From Mariniblastus fucicola (GTDB lineage Bacteria > Planctomycetota > Planctomycetia > Pirellulales > Pirellulaceae): 64,000 nt of DNA. Location: contig NZ_CP042912.1 in assembly GCF_008087665.1 (NCBI RefSeq), forward strand, positions 1,178,001 to 1,242,000. Reading direction: 5' to 3'. The notes under the pieces were generated by a model. That model was not told where the DNA came from. It saw only the letters and a list, made by a program, of their open reading frames with translations, and ran no database searches. Shown in pieces: positions 8,952 to 16,521 of the stretch; the stretch's first letter is position 1; each line of letters opens with the position of its first letter. The position numbers and the translations under genes were made by a program.

Positions 8952-10352
8952 ATGAACAAAACCAATCAAGCGTTGAATTCTGTCAAAGCCCTTTTGCTCG
9001 GGTTGCTCCTCTTTGCCGCCGGTTGCAACCAAAGTGGTTCAACTTCCACTACGAACATTCCACCTTCGGTTGCTGTACATTCGCTCTCTGCCGTCACCGT
9101 CGTGGATTCACCAACGGAGTACTTCTACCTTCTCGCGGATGGGCTCGAAGCTGGCCTGAAGGCGGATATTGGTTCGCTAATCGTCAAACACATCGAGTTT
9201 GCAAAGCCTGGTGACATCATCCACTTTGTGCGGACTCCCGACAACAAGTGGTTAGGAACCATTGAAGTGCCACAGAAGCACGGTCCAAAGCGTTTCAGAA
9301 ACCGGGAAATCCTGGACGCCTTCAAGCCAGTCCTTGGATACCTCAAGGACGAGTCTGACGTCCCCGACGACTTTCGCGGGCAGTTGAATTTGCCGAGTCT
9401 CGTCGAGCGATATTGGTCGCTTCGGAAGAGCGATGGCGACCCGATGATCATCCTCGCCGGAACGCCGTTGTATCACGAACCCGATCAGCCCCAGTGGAGT
9501 TTTCGCGGTCGCCGTTATCCATCTGTCTCGTCCATTAACGATTTCACCAGCACATTGCCGTTCCGAAATCCAAACCTGAAGCCTCTCCCGGAGACAGCTC
9601 AGATTCGATGGCTATTGCCATCGAACAATTGGGGAGACAGCAAAGAACACGAGGACAGACTCCTCGAATTTTACCGCCGGATGTTTGACCAAGAGATCGG
9701 GGGCGAATTGATCCGCTTCACCGCGAATCCGCAGAGCTTGTTGGGACAAAGTGACGCCTCCGGCTTCCTGGCTCTGCCGGAATGCAATGACCATTATCCA
9801 CCGAGAATTCTGACACTTCCTGAGTCAGAGCCGACGGTCGCGCCCATCGGTACGACCTGGAATGCTCCAGCGGAAGTTGAAAGCGAGATTCAACGGGTGT
9901 TGGATTCGCCAAGCCAAACGTTGTTCGCAATCAACTGGCAATCCGGCTCTGCAGACACAGACATCGACATCTGGCTCAACGAAAAAGAAGCGCACGAACA
10001 ACTCAATTTTAAAAACATGAAAACTTCGTTTGGTCAGTTGGTACGTGATATCCAACACACAGGTAGTGCGAACGCGAATGATAGCGAATTCTCTTCGTGG
10101 GAGTTAGCGATCGTGGACAAAGATATTCGCTCGCTAGATGACTTCGAGATGTGGCTCAATTTTTATGACGGCGGCGGGCCTGCGAACGTCCGTCTCATAA
10201 CGGTCTATCGCGGAACTCAGACTGCTTCCGAATTTCGATTTCCGGGCCGAGTAGGCGACCGCGCTAACGGTGAAAACCAGAGAGACGGCAACCCAAGTTG
10301 GCTTCCCGTGAATCTGACCAACATTGCCCGCTACCACCGAAGCCTGAACTAG
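8952..10352 (+). CDS. Lipoprotein of unknown function, paralogue of the preceding gene
   Basis: 466 residues. The N-terminus is a lipoprotein signal (hydrophobic LLLGLLLFAAGC, lipobox AAGC), so it should be lipid-anchored. The next 240 residues share blocks with the preceding protein: LADGLEAGLKADI against IGSGLEAEMNNDI, GDIIHF against GDRIHV, YHEP, WSFRGRRYPS, WGDSKEHE and EIGGELI. It lacks the long disordered linker, and its C-terminal domain (about 310-440) contains DTDIDIWL, matching ADVDLVIEG. A secreted and a lipid-anchored version of one architecture lie side by side, 36 bp apart, which suggests they act as a pair in one complex. No catalytic motif is visible. Confidence 0.87.
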   Translation: MNKTNQALNSVKALLLGLLLFAAGCNQSGSTSTTNIPPSVAVHSLSAVTVVDSPTEYFYLLADGLEAGLKADIGSLIVKHIEFAKPGDIIHFVRTPDNKWLGTIEVPQKHGPKRFRNREILDAFKPVLGYLKDESDVPDDFRGQLNLPSLVERYWSLRKSDGDPMIILAGTPLYHEPDQPQWSFRGRRYPSVSSINDFTSTLPFRNPNLKPLPETAQIRWLLPSNNWGDSKEHEDRLLEFYRRMFDQEIGGELIRFTANPQSLLGQSDASGFLALPECNDHYPPRILTLPESEPTVAPIGTTWNAPAEVESEIQRVLDSPSQTLFAINWQSGSADTDIDIWLNEKEAHEQLNFKNMKTSFGQLVRDIQHTGSANANDSEFSSWELAIVDKDIRSLDDFEMWLNFYDGGGPANVRLITVYRGTQTASEFRFPGRVGDRANGENQRDGNPSWLPVNLTNIARYHRSLN

Positions 10353-10366
10353 CAACGTTTTTTCTG

Positions 10367-10391
10367 GCGGCAATGTTGCCGCTTTCCTTTT
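10367..10391 (+). terminator. Hairpin with T-rich tail inside the cassette
   Basis: GCGGCA-ATGT-TGCCGC (10367-10382) is followed by TTTCCTTTT. It lies between the third and fourth cassette genes and could be a partial terminator or processing site that lowers expression of the last two genes. Confidence 0.5.
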
Positions 10392-10411
10392 ATCCAATCT
10401 GGAGAATCCTG

Positions 10412-11335
10412 ATGAGATCCTATTTTCCGTACCCAGACCTCGTAGTCGTGGCTGGAGTCATGTTGGCAACCGTTCTGACAGGGTGCGGCGCGCAAACAAC
10501 AGAACATCAAGTGGGCTATCAAACAGCCTCTCAACGCTATGAGCGGCCAACTGAAGAAGGTCCGCAGCTTGCAGACGACAGCGAAAGTGAACCCTCTGGT
10601 GAACTTGGTTCCGTTTCCGTTCAGCCAGATCACTCGCCGGAGCCGGAAAGCCTGAATCATGAACATGTTTCTCCGGAGCACAGTCCCACGATTCTGGAAA
10701 CACCTGACCGGAACGCGGAATCGCTCGCGTTGCAGCAACGAATAGAGGAACTGGAGAACGAAAATCGCAGACTTCGCGGGAACTCGGCTGACCGTCGATC
10801 CACATCTGCGGGTACTAGCGCGAACCACGAAGAAGCCCCATACCCATCTGCGGAAGAAATTGATGAACTGGATACGGCTACGGGCGAGTATCAACAGTTG
10901 TTGACGGACCACAGAAAGTATCTTGATCGCCTTCTTCGGACATATCAACGAAAGCGACGGATGTTCGCCAAGGCAGAAGCCAGTTATCGCGTGGATCACA
11001 TGATGACCGGATTCAAGTTTATGGAGTTGTTGTTTACCGGAACGCCGAAAGCTTTCAATACACTACCGGAAAAGGATATCGTTGCATTCAACGAATTCGT
11101 CGAAGCTGCAGAAGACCTTTCTCCCGAGCTGGAAGCGTTCCTGCAGGAATATGGTCTCGATGAAATCGACGACTATGAGCAACTTGTAAAACTTAATGAC
11201 GAACTCGAGGTCGTTCTGCAAATGGATGAGCCAACAACCGGAAATCGTCTCTTGGATTACTTCAAAACTCTTGAGGAGCTGGGACAAGAAGCAAACAATC
11301 GACAAGGTGCGTATCAATCGGGAGGTCAGCAATGA
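10412..11335 (+). CDS. Coiled-coil lipoprotein of unknown function
   Basis: 307 residues. The N-terminal lipoprotein signal ends in the lipobox LTGC. A disordered acidic region (about 30-105) and a short coiled coil (LQQRIEELENENRRLR) follow, then a helical domain (about 150-300) rich in charged residues. ATG at 10412 has GGAG at 10401-10404, seven bases upstream; earlier in-frame codons would extend into the hairpin. The stop overlaps the next start (ATGA), so translation of the last two genes is coupled. The family is not recognised. A periplasmic scaffold role in the cassette is inference only. Confidence 0.83.
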   Translation: MRSYFPYPDLVVVAGVMLATVLTGCGAQTTEHQVGYQTASQRYERPTEEGPQLADDSESEPSGELGSVSVQPDHSPEPESLNHEHVSPEHSPTILETPDRNAESLALQQRIEELENENRRLRGNSADRRSTSAGTSANHEEAPYPSAEEIDELDTATGEYQQLLTDHRKYLDRLLRTYQRKRRMFAKAEASYRVDHMMTGFKFMELLFTGTPKAFNTLPEKDIVAFNEFVEAAEDLSPELEAFLQEYGLDEIDDYEQLVKLNDELEVVLQMDEPTTGNRLLDYFKTLEELGQEANNRQGAYQSGGQQ

Positions 11336-11832
11336 GGACCATTTTATTTTTCATTGGATTCGCTGTTAGTCTTTGCTTCCTTGATGCCGGGATTGAACAG
11401 GCAAATGGTCAGGGTACTAAATATCGACCAGTTCCCAAGAAAAAGTCGAGAAAGTCGCAGAGCCGTCGGAAACCGAAAACTAATAAATCGAAACCTCAAA
11501 AACAATACGGAAAGTTCTCGAAGAATGCATCCCAACATCGTGGATGGACGAAACCTCGCAACAAAAGTGAGCGGCAAGCGCTTCGCGAAGCACTGGCCGG
11601 TCATGGGCGAGCCATCATGACTCATCACAAGATCAATGACCCGAGATTTCAGGCACGCGGTTGGGAAAAATGGGCTGTAAAGGTTCGAGAACCTCATCGG
11701 ATGACCATCAAGAGTAAACAACTCAGGCCACCCGCGATTCAGGTTCACTATATGCGGAACACGATCACCGGCGAGCGAGTTGGCTTCAAGTTTAAGCAAG
11801 GAGAGAGAAAGGCAGGGTCGAGAAAACGTTAG
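11332..11832 (+). CDS. Small very basic exported protein, last gene of the cassette
   Basis: 166 residues with a signal peptide (MRTILFFIGFAVSLCFLDAG). An extremely Lys/Arg-rich segment (about 30-75) is followed by a compact C-terminal part (about 80-160) with HYMRNTITGERVGFKFK and a basic end. It begins in an ATGA overlap with the lipoprotein gene, with GGAGG upstream. The high positive charge suggests binding to an anionic partner such as nucleic acid, peptidoglycan polymer or polysaccharide (inference). The C-terminal TGE-V-FKFK pattern is toxin-like only superficially, and I do not call it a toxin. Confidence 0.78.
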   Translation: MRTILFFIGFAVSLCFLDAGIEQANGQGTKYRPVPKKKSRKSQSRRKPKTNKSKPQKQYGKFSKNASQHRGWTKPRNKSERQALREALAGHGRAIMTHHKINDPRFQARGWEKWAVKVREPHRMTIKSKQLRPPAIQVHYMRNTITGERVGFKFKQGERKAGSRKR

Positions 11833-12107
11833 CGTGAAAACGATCCAACTTGATGCTTGATGCCGACAATCAAGTCCTGCGCATCTATTGCATTGGACTT
11901 TTTGAACTTAGCCAATGAGTTGTTCACGAACATTTCAATCAATATTGGGGCGCTCCCGAGCCTTTGAGACAAGTCAATTGGCCTGAAAACGAAAACGGGC
12001 GTCTCTTGCTTTGGATGATGTCGAGTAACTGCGGCTCGTGGCATCCCAAATTTAAAAAAGATCTTTAATAACCTGAAATCGAGACGCACCCAATGCAACT
12101 CTTTCAT
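11829..12107 (-). CDS. Doubtful small ORF convergent to the cassette
   Basis: 92 residues from ATG at 12107 (an upstream TTG at 12170 would add 21). The reading looks protein-like (ETPVFVFRPIDLSQRL, MFVNNSLAKFKKSNAID), but there is no clear SD and no recognised family, and it overlaps the last codon of the convergent gene. It occupies most of the 356-base gap at 11833-12188, where nothing else is visible. A chance frame is at least as likely. Confidence 0.25.
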   Translation of the reverse strand: MKELHWVRLDFRLLKIFFKFGMPRAAVTRHHPKQETPVFVFRPIDLSQRLGSAPILIEMFVNNSLAKFKKSNAIDAQDLIVGIKHQVGSFSR

Positions 12108-12188
12108 TGAATCCGAAGCGATTGCAAAGCAGTTCTTCTTTGTGAAGCAATCGACCAAACAATATATCAATGGTTACAGGAGTGAAGT

Positions 12189-12416
12189 GTGGAAAACATC
12201 AATATCAATGTTGGCGGAGTTATTGGCACTGTGGTTGGCTTAGTTCTAGTCGCTGCTATCTACGGACTCAATCATGACCCGGCGGCAACAGAAGTACCGT
12301 GGTGGGTTAACAATTTGGCCGTAGTGACTTTCCTGTTCTGCCTCTTCGGAGGGAATAACGCATGGGCGGCTTCATGCCACCCGGAAGAGAAAAAGAATAG
12401 TGAAATCGAAGCCTAG
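12189..12416 (+). CDS. Small two-helix membrane protein
   Basis: 75 residues from GTG at 12189, with AGGAG at 12178-12182, six bases upstream. Two hydrophobic helices (about 8-26 and 39-57) are separated by a short loop with WWVNN, and the C-terminus is charged (PEEKKNSEIEA). Not recognised. The good SD and the helical amphipathic layout argue that it is translated. It is followed by a hairpin at 12431-12459 that could end its transcript. Confidence 0.55.
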   Translation: MENININVGGVIGTVVGLVLVAAIYGLNHDPAATEVPWWVNNLAVVTFLFCLFGGNNAWAASCHPEEKKNSEIEA

Positions 12417-12430
12417 CACTTTCTCCCAAA

Positions 12431-12459
12431 GGCTCTTCCAATGCAAAATGGGAGAGCCG
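12431..12459 (+). terminator. Hairpin after small membrane protein gene
   Basis: GGCTCTTCC and GGGAGAGCC pair over nine positions with one G-T, around a 10-base loop, 15 bases after the stop codon at 12416. The downstream tail is only moderately T-rich (GCTTCTTCAATTT), so terminator function is probable rather than certain. Confidence 0.5.
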
Positions 12460-12750
12460 CTTCTTCAATTTGCATTTGACTGTTGGCCTGTTGCCGGATG
12501 GCCATTCCCCTGTCACATCCGACTACCGCTGCAAATGAAACTACTTTCCAATTTAGAATGTTGCGAGCGGTCGCTATCGGACTTGAATCACCGTTCTGAA
12601 ACCCGAAAACTGTTCGTTTGCGAACTAAGAGCTACGCCAAATCCGACGCCGTTAGAGCATTGGATATCAGGAATCGATTCCAGCCACTTCAAAGTAGTGA
12701 TCGAGGCTAATTCATTCGACCGCGATCTGAATGTGAAACGGCGATTTCAT

Positions 12751-12774
12751 CGACCCACTAATCGACCCACTAAT
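12751..12774. repeat. Tandem 12-bp direct repeat near attachment site
   Basis: CGACCCACTAAT occurs twice back to back (12751-12762 and 12763-12774), about 110 bases from the tRNA-Arg fragment. Paired short repeats beside an attachment core are the usual form of integrase arm sites, but that role is inferred here. Confidence 0.6.
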
Positions 12775-12885
12775 TCGCAAAATGTGTAACTGGTGGACGC
12801 ATTGTCTAAGAGTGGTGAACGAAGAAACCCCGTAAAAACAAGGGTTTGCGAAACGAGCTCAAAGCCAGATCGAACCCCTGACAGA

Positions 12886-12927
12886 CTTCGGAACCGAGGG
12901 TTGCAGGTTCGAATCCTGCCGGGTGTA
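12886..12927 (+). tRNA. 3' half of tRNA-Arg(TCG), attachment-site remnant
   Basis: The sequence begins at the anticodon loop (CTTCGGA, anticodon TCG) and continues with the 3' anticodon strand ACCGA, variable loop GGGTT, T arm GCAGG-TTCGAAT-CCTGC, acceptor strand CGGGTGT and discriminator A. The 5' half is absent: the five bases before the loop (ACAGA) cannot pair with ACCGA, and no ACACCCG acceptor strand or D arm lies at the right distance. A copy running from the anticodon loop to the 3' end is the typical duplicated attachment site of tyrosine-integrase elements. The intact tRNA would be expected to the left, outside the window. It is not a functional tRNA. Confidence 0.75.
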
Positions 12928-12941
12928 CTTTTTGAGACGCC

Positions 12942-12975
12942 AAAAACCGAGGTCGAATATGACCCTCGGTTTTTT
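12942..12975 (+). terminator. Intrinsic terminator behind the tRNA-Arg fragment
   Basis: CCGAGGTC (12947-12954) pairs with GACCCTCGG (12961-12969) with one bulged base, flanked by five A upstream and six T downstream. It probably terminated the original tRNA transcript. Confidence 0.75.
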
Positions 12976-13379
12976 CGTGCGCAGTCCCCTCGTCTTGAAC
13001 GACCTACCAATCGCGCCTCTGGCCCAGAGCCTATCCATCGGAGTGCGAGCGGACGTTTTGGCTATGAGGCGAGGCGATTCGGTCGAAGATTGGCTTTCAA
13101 GTCGATACCCAACGGAAGTTATTGACTGGAACGCGTTGACCGTTTGGATCGCTGACTTGATCCTGATCTGTTGCGAGAGAGACATGCGTCGTTGCGGTTT
13201 GCCTCATGATGGAGCGCGGGCTTTCTGGAGAGCAAAGCTGACGATTTCGATTCGCGTGAATACCGGTGGCGCGACGGCAAAGATGTCGATCTTGGGCAGA
13301 TAATGGCATTTCGCGTCTGCTCGGATCAGAAGAAGCGGCAACAGCTATTTGTTTGCATACACGCAAGGCATGTTGTGCT

Positions 13380-13655
13380 CTAAGCCTCAGGCAACCCTCG
13401 AATCGTTGGGCTCAACCAGCGAACTAGCCAATTGGGATGCGGAAACAAGTCGATCGGAGTGCGCTGACCGACTTGAGCCTTCAACCGGAGTTCGCCAAAC
13501 GCCAACAGGCGGCCGGCGGGAACGCTGTTTGGAATTGGCATTCTGGCGAATGCTAGTGCGGATCGGTAGTCGCGAAAGCGGATCAGAATTTCCTCACCAA
13601 GAAACTCAAATGTTGTTCTTTGGTCAGCGATCGCGACATCCAGTTCGCCGACCAT
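13380..13655 (-). CDS. Small conserved-looking protein, coupled to the upstream gene
   Basis: 91 residues, alternating hydrophobic and polar, consistent with a small beta-rich soluble domain (FEFLGEEILIRF, LRLKAQVGQRTPIDLFP). Its ATG at 13655 overlaps the upstream stop codon (TAATG), so the two genes are translationally coupled. I recall similar small unnamed proteins from planctomycetes but cannot name a family. No signal peptide, membrane helix or metal motif is present. Confidence 0.6.
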   Translation of the reverse strand: MVGELDVAIADQRTTFEFLGEEILIRFRDYRSALAFARMPIPNSVPAGRLLAFGELRLKAQVGQRTPIDLFPHPNWLVRWLSPTIRGLPEA

Positions 13656-13867
13656 TAGGACTTTGGGGAATCACCTACGTTGTTGGTCCTAATCTTCAAG
13701 GTGCCGTTGAGTTCCCAATTGGCGTGCTCGGCCGATTCTCCGGTGCCGCTAGGGACTTTGACTTTCATGTCCTCAAAACCATATGTGATTTCAGCGTTGG
13801 CTCCGGTCAATCGATCGTAAAGACCAATTGCAAGGTCAGGCCAGTTCTTTGTGTGCTCAGCGTTCAT
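13655..13867 (-). CDS. Small conserved-looking soluble protein
   Basis: 70 residues from ATG at 13867, with GAGGA about eight bases upstream; an ATG five codons earlier contains this SD and is less likely. The sequence (NWPDLAIGLYDRLTGANAEI, then VPSGTGE, then WELNGTLKIRT) resembles short conserved planctomycete proteins of unknown function. It forms a two-gene unit with the downstream 91-residue protein through a TAATG overlap. Its role is unknown. Confidence 0.68.
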   Translation of the reverse strand: MNAEHTKNWPDLAIGLYDRLTGANAEITYGFEDMKVKVPSGTGESAEHANWELNGTLKIRTNNVGDSPKS

Positions 13868-14030
13868 CGTAGCGGTCCTCAAAAATAAAATCTGGTAGTG
13901 TTCAAATTGTAGATGGACGACGTTGAATAAACTTACGGCCGACCGGGATTTGATACCCTTCGACTTCGCCCCCTCAAGCGTCTCCGTGTCGACTAACCGC
14001 GAAGAGTAAAGTTCTGCAACGGTTGGCGTT

Positions 14031-14891
14031 TTATTTTCCGAAAGTCGTCCTGTCGCAAACGTCGCCGAGCAAACGGATGGGCGCCAACAGGTTGTCTCGC
14101 ATGCGAACTTTTGTTTCTGTAAATCGGCCGAGAATCAACGTCGCATCATCGTCGACCAGGTTGCCAGAAGCCATCGCACCAATGTGTTCTCTCAAGAATG
14201 AAATCACATCGTCCGGTGCGTTGTCGTTGTCATTGAGAATTCTCAGCACTCCTTCAATTCCCAAAGGCGAATCATCATCGTTGCTCTTCGCAGATTCAAT
14301 AAAGGCATCCGAATACAGCAGGAACATATCGCCAACATCTGTCTTGATCTGCCGATGCGGGTAGTTTGTCTCATCCACGATCCCGAGTGGCATGTTCTCG
14401 AAGCTTGCATTGGTGCTGGCTGGATCGAGGTGAACCCACTTCTTTCTAGAAGCTTGATAGTAGAACGGGTACGGATGACCCGCGACGGTAATGTCCAAGG
14501 TTTGAGTCGGCTCAAAGAAAGTCGCCACAACAGCCGTGGCGAAACCGCAGTCGTCGCCAAGTTTTCCGAATTCCTGATTCATTCCGACGACGAATTTCTT
14601 TTGGTTAATTCTGTTGACGTTTTGCCGCATCAGGTCACGTAACGTTTCCGCCATTTTCGACGCAGAGTCGCCGTGGCCGCTCACGTCCACTAAAAGAAAC
14701 CGGGAGATCCTGCCCGACGCACACGACGTCAGGTAATAGATGTCTCCACCCGCGTCGTCGTTCTGGAAAGGTTGGCTATGCACATAGATATCCAGCCCAG
14801 CAGCTTCAAAGCTTTGTTCGATCTTCTGGTTGCCGCCCCAAATTTCCATACAGCTCATTCGTTGGCGGGGAATCTCTGAAAGTTCGTTCAT
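14031..14891 (-). CDS. SpoIIE/RsbU-type PP2C protein phosphatase
   Basis: 286 residues. The PP2C-like motifs are visible in order: GGDIYY (about 49-54, metal-binding Asp), LLVDVSGHG (about 66-74), a central FATAVVATFF-like strand, GHPYPFYY, DMFLLYSDAFIE (usual form LYTDG) and a final DDDATLILGRF. The family dephosphorylates anti-sigma antagonists or similar phosphoproteins in partner-switching pathways. No receiver or PAS domain precedes the phosphatase domain, so input must come from a partner. No STAS antagonist or RsbW-like kinase gene is adjacent. The start is ATG at 14891. Confidence 0.87.
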   Translation of the reverse strand: MNELSEIPRQRMSCMEIWGGNQKIEQSFEAAGLDIYVHSQPFQNDDAGGDIYYLTSCASGRISRFLLVDVSGHGDSASKMAETLRDLMRQNVNRINQKKFVVGMNQEFGKLGDDCGFATAVVATFFEPTQTLDITVAGHPYPFYYQASRKKWVHLDPASTNASFENMPLGIVDETNYPHRQIKTDVGDMFLLYSDAFIESAKSNDDDSPLGIEGVLRILNDNDNAPDDVISFLREHIGAMASGNLVDDDATLILGRFTETKVRMRDNLLAPIRLLGDVCDRTTFGK

Positions 14892-15216
14892 GGAAATTGG
14901 TTCTTTTGATTTTGAAACGCAATGTTGGGCGTTAGGGGGTCGGATGTTAACCGAGATTCAGGTCGCGGAAGGCTCAGCGTAAAGTTTCTCAATGTTGCAT
15001 AAATGAATGCAGGCTTCAGGACATTCTGACGCAGGTCTGAATCGCCGCCTTCGTGTTCGACGTTTTTCCGCGAAAACTCGGGTGAATCGTCACCGAAGCA
15101 TCGCTGACGATGGTTGCAAGCGTTGCGCCAATGCGGTTACCAGCGGAATACCGCAAACGAAAACATTTGCAAACTTTCCAGAATGCATATCCCGTTCCAC
15201 AAAGCCGAGATTCCTC
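14892..15216. other. Intergenic region between divergent genes
   Basis: 325 bases between the phosphatase gene (minus) and the M48-like gene (plus). It should hold both promoters. I see no ORF with a ribosome site, no hairpin with a T tail and no repeat. Confidence 0.5.
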
Positions 15217-16359
15217 ATGAGCTATGCCCGTTCGCGACTTTTGCTGGGAGTCACTGGCGTCGGGTCGTTGGTGACGATTAGTTTTGCGGCTCTGCTCTCC
15301 GGCTTACCGCAGCGTTTTATGAGCGGCGAGGAGATCTATGGAGTGAGTGAGTTCCTACAGCTTGCCATCGTCACCGGAATGTTCATTCTCTGGCTGATGC
15401 CGCTGGATTTTCTCGGCGGTTTTCTGTTACCGAACATGTTTCAAAGGTCGAGCCAGTCGTTTCAGTCCTGGTTTCGCAAGTACGTTCGCGCGGTCGCATC
15501 ACAAGGCTTGCTCTTTCTGGTTTTCGGTTCACTCATTATTTTCTTCAGTCAAATCTTCGGATGGCTGGGGGGACTTATGGCAATCAGCTTTGCGATTGCT
15601 GGTTGCTTCTTTGTTCGCAATCGCCTGTTGCTTAATCGACAAACTGATTCCGAGAGTTCGTCTGAGAAATTGGTTGAAGCGATCGGGCTAATCCAGTCGT
15701 GGCAGGTGTTTGTGCCAAGGACCGTCGTCGTAGAGCACGGAGACATTGGTTTCACGGGAGGTATCGTCGGCTTGGGGGAAGATGTCAAAATCGTCATCCC
15801 TCATGCGTGGCTCGAGTTCGATACAGAGCAACTTGCGACCGCGATTGCTCGGCGTGCAGCGGCGATCGATTCGGGCAGCTATTCACGTGGCTTGATGTTA
15901 GCGTTTGCATGGAACGTTGGCGGGTTCCTGCTCTGCTCATTGCTGCCTGGAGCAGGACTCACTTCTGTCGCTGGGCTGGTGACGACGGTCTGCGGTTTCA
16001 CGCTCTGGTCGTTTCTTGGGCTGTTGATTTTGCCGACGGTCAGTCGAAATGCTTCGTTGCAAATTGATCGGCAGCTAATGCAGCAAGGCATGCCAGTGCA
16101 GTTGATTGTTAACACGGCGTCCGAGCTGGATCAGCTTCAGGATGGTGAGCCGGAACGTCCCCGGTGGATCGAAACCATTTTCCATCCGGTGCCTTCCGTC
16201 GCCAGTCGCGAACGTGATCAGCCCGTGCGGGGAATCGCGGCATGGAACGTGGCAAGGACGACTCTGTTTTTCTCCTGGGCCTGTCTGGGATTTCTGTCGC
16301 GATCAGTCCACTGCAATGTCGGGCGACCAGAACTATGGACGATGCTACCCACCGATTGA
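15217..16359 (+). CDS. M48/HtpX-like membrane protein lacking the zinc-protease motif
   Basis: 380 residues from ATG at 15217 (the open frame extends further upstream but is unlike protein). Hydrophobic helices lie at about 7-27, 43-62, 93-112 and 114-130, with a second pair at about 228-270. The layout follows M48 peptidases: a soluble segment (QVFVPRTVVVEHGDIGFTGG) leads to a helix where HEXXH should be, which here reads IARRAAAID (about 209-217). The later glutamate-bearing SR-xxx-AD helix reads VSRNASLQIDRQ, and the HPS-ER tail appears as HPVPSVASRER. I infer a catalytically dead relative of HtpX; the homology assignment itself is moderate. Confidence 0.62.
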   Translation: MSYARSRLLLGVTGVGSLVTISFAALLSGLPQRFMSGEEIYGVSEFLQLAIVTGMFILWLMPLDFLGGFLLPNMFQRSSQSFQSWFRKYVRAVASQGLLFLVFGSLIIFFSQIFGWLGGLMAISFAIAGCFFVRNRLLLNRQTDSESSSEKLVEAIGLIQSWQVFVPRTVVVEHGDIGFTGGIVGLGEDVKIVIPHAWLEFDTEQLATAIARRAAAIDSGSYSRGLMLAFAWNVGGFLLCSLLPGAGLTSVAGLVTTVCGFTLWSFLGLLILPTVSRNASLQIDRQLMQQGMPVQLIVNTASELDQLQDGEPERPRWIETIFHPVPSVASRERDQPVRGIAAWNVARTTLFFSWACLGFLSRSVHCNVGRPELWTMLPTD

Positions 16360-16459
16360 ATTCACGTCAGAATTTGGTGTAGCTTTCGGGGACGCTTGTG
16401 ACTGACGGAGTTTATCTCGATCAACTGGTTTCTCATTTTAGATCCGGTCTCAAAAACTT

Positions 16460-16510
16460 GTGGCTGGGGCGAGACGCCCAGCCGCACCTTCACAGGAGGT
16501 TTTGAAACCT
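16460..16510. repeat. Two adjacent intergenic hairpins
   Basis: GTGGCTGGG (16460-16468) pairs with CCCAGCCGC (16477-16485), and AGGTTTTGAAACCT (16497-16510) is self-complementary. They sit between the convergent M48-like and NrtS-like genes and may serve as a bidirectional terminator or be a copy of a dispersed planctomycete repeat. Confidence 0.45.
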
Positions 16511-16521
16511 GCTCCAACAGT

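Larger units (their letters stand above)
12417..13379. other. Island-end region without intact genes
   Basis: 963 bases holding a hairpin (12431-12459), a tandem 12-bp repeat (12751-12774), the 3' half of a tRNA-Arg (12886-12927) and its terminator (12942-12975). ORFs on either strand across 12747-13303 read through the tRNA fragment (for example the tell-tale VRILPG) and are not proteins. Nothing else was recognised. Confidence 0.7.

Noticed and set aside
10349-10999. 216-codon minus-strand frame
   Set aside because: It is antisense to the lipoprotein gene, which has an SD and a lipobox.
12793-12927. A complete tRNA gene
   Set aside because: GAGCTCAAAGCCAG weakly recalls a D arm, but no acceptor strand pairs with CGGGTGT, and the anticodon stem cannot close.
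12747-13303. ORFs crossing the tRNA-Arg fragment on both strands
   Set aside because: Their protein strings (such as VRILPG or GRIRTC) are translations of tRNA sequence, a common annotation artefact.
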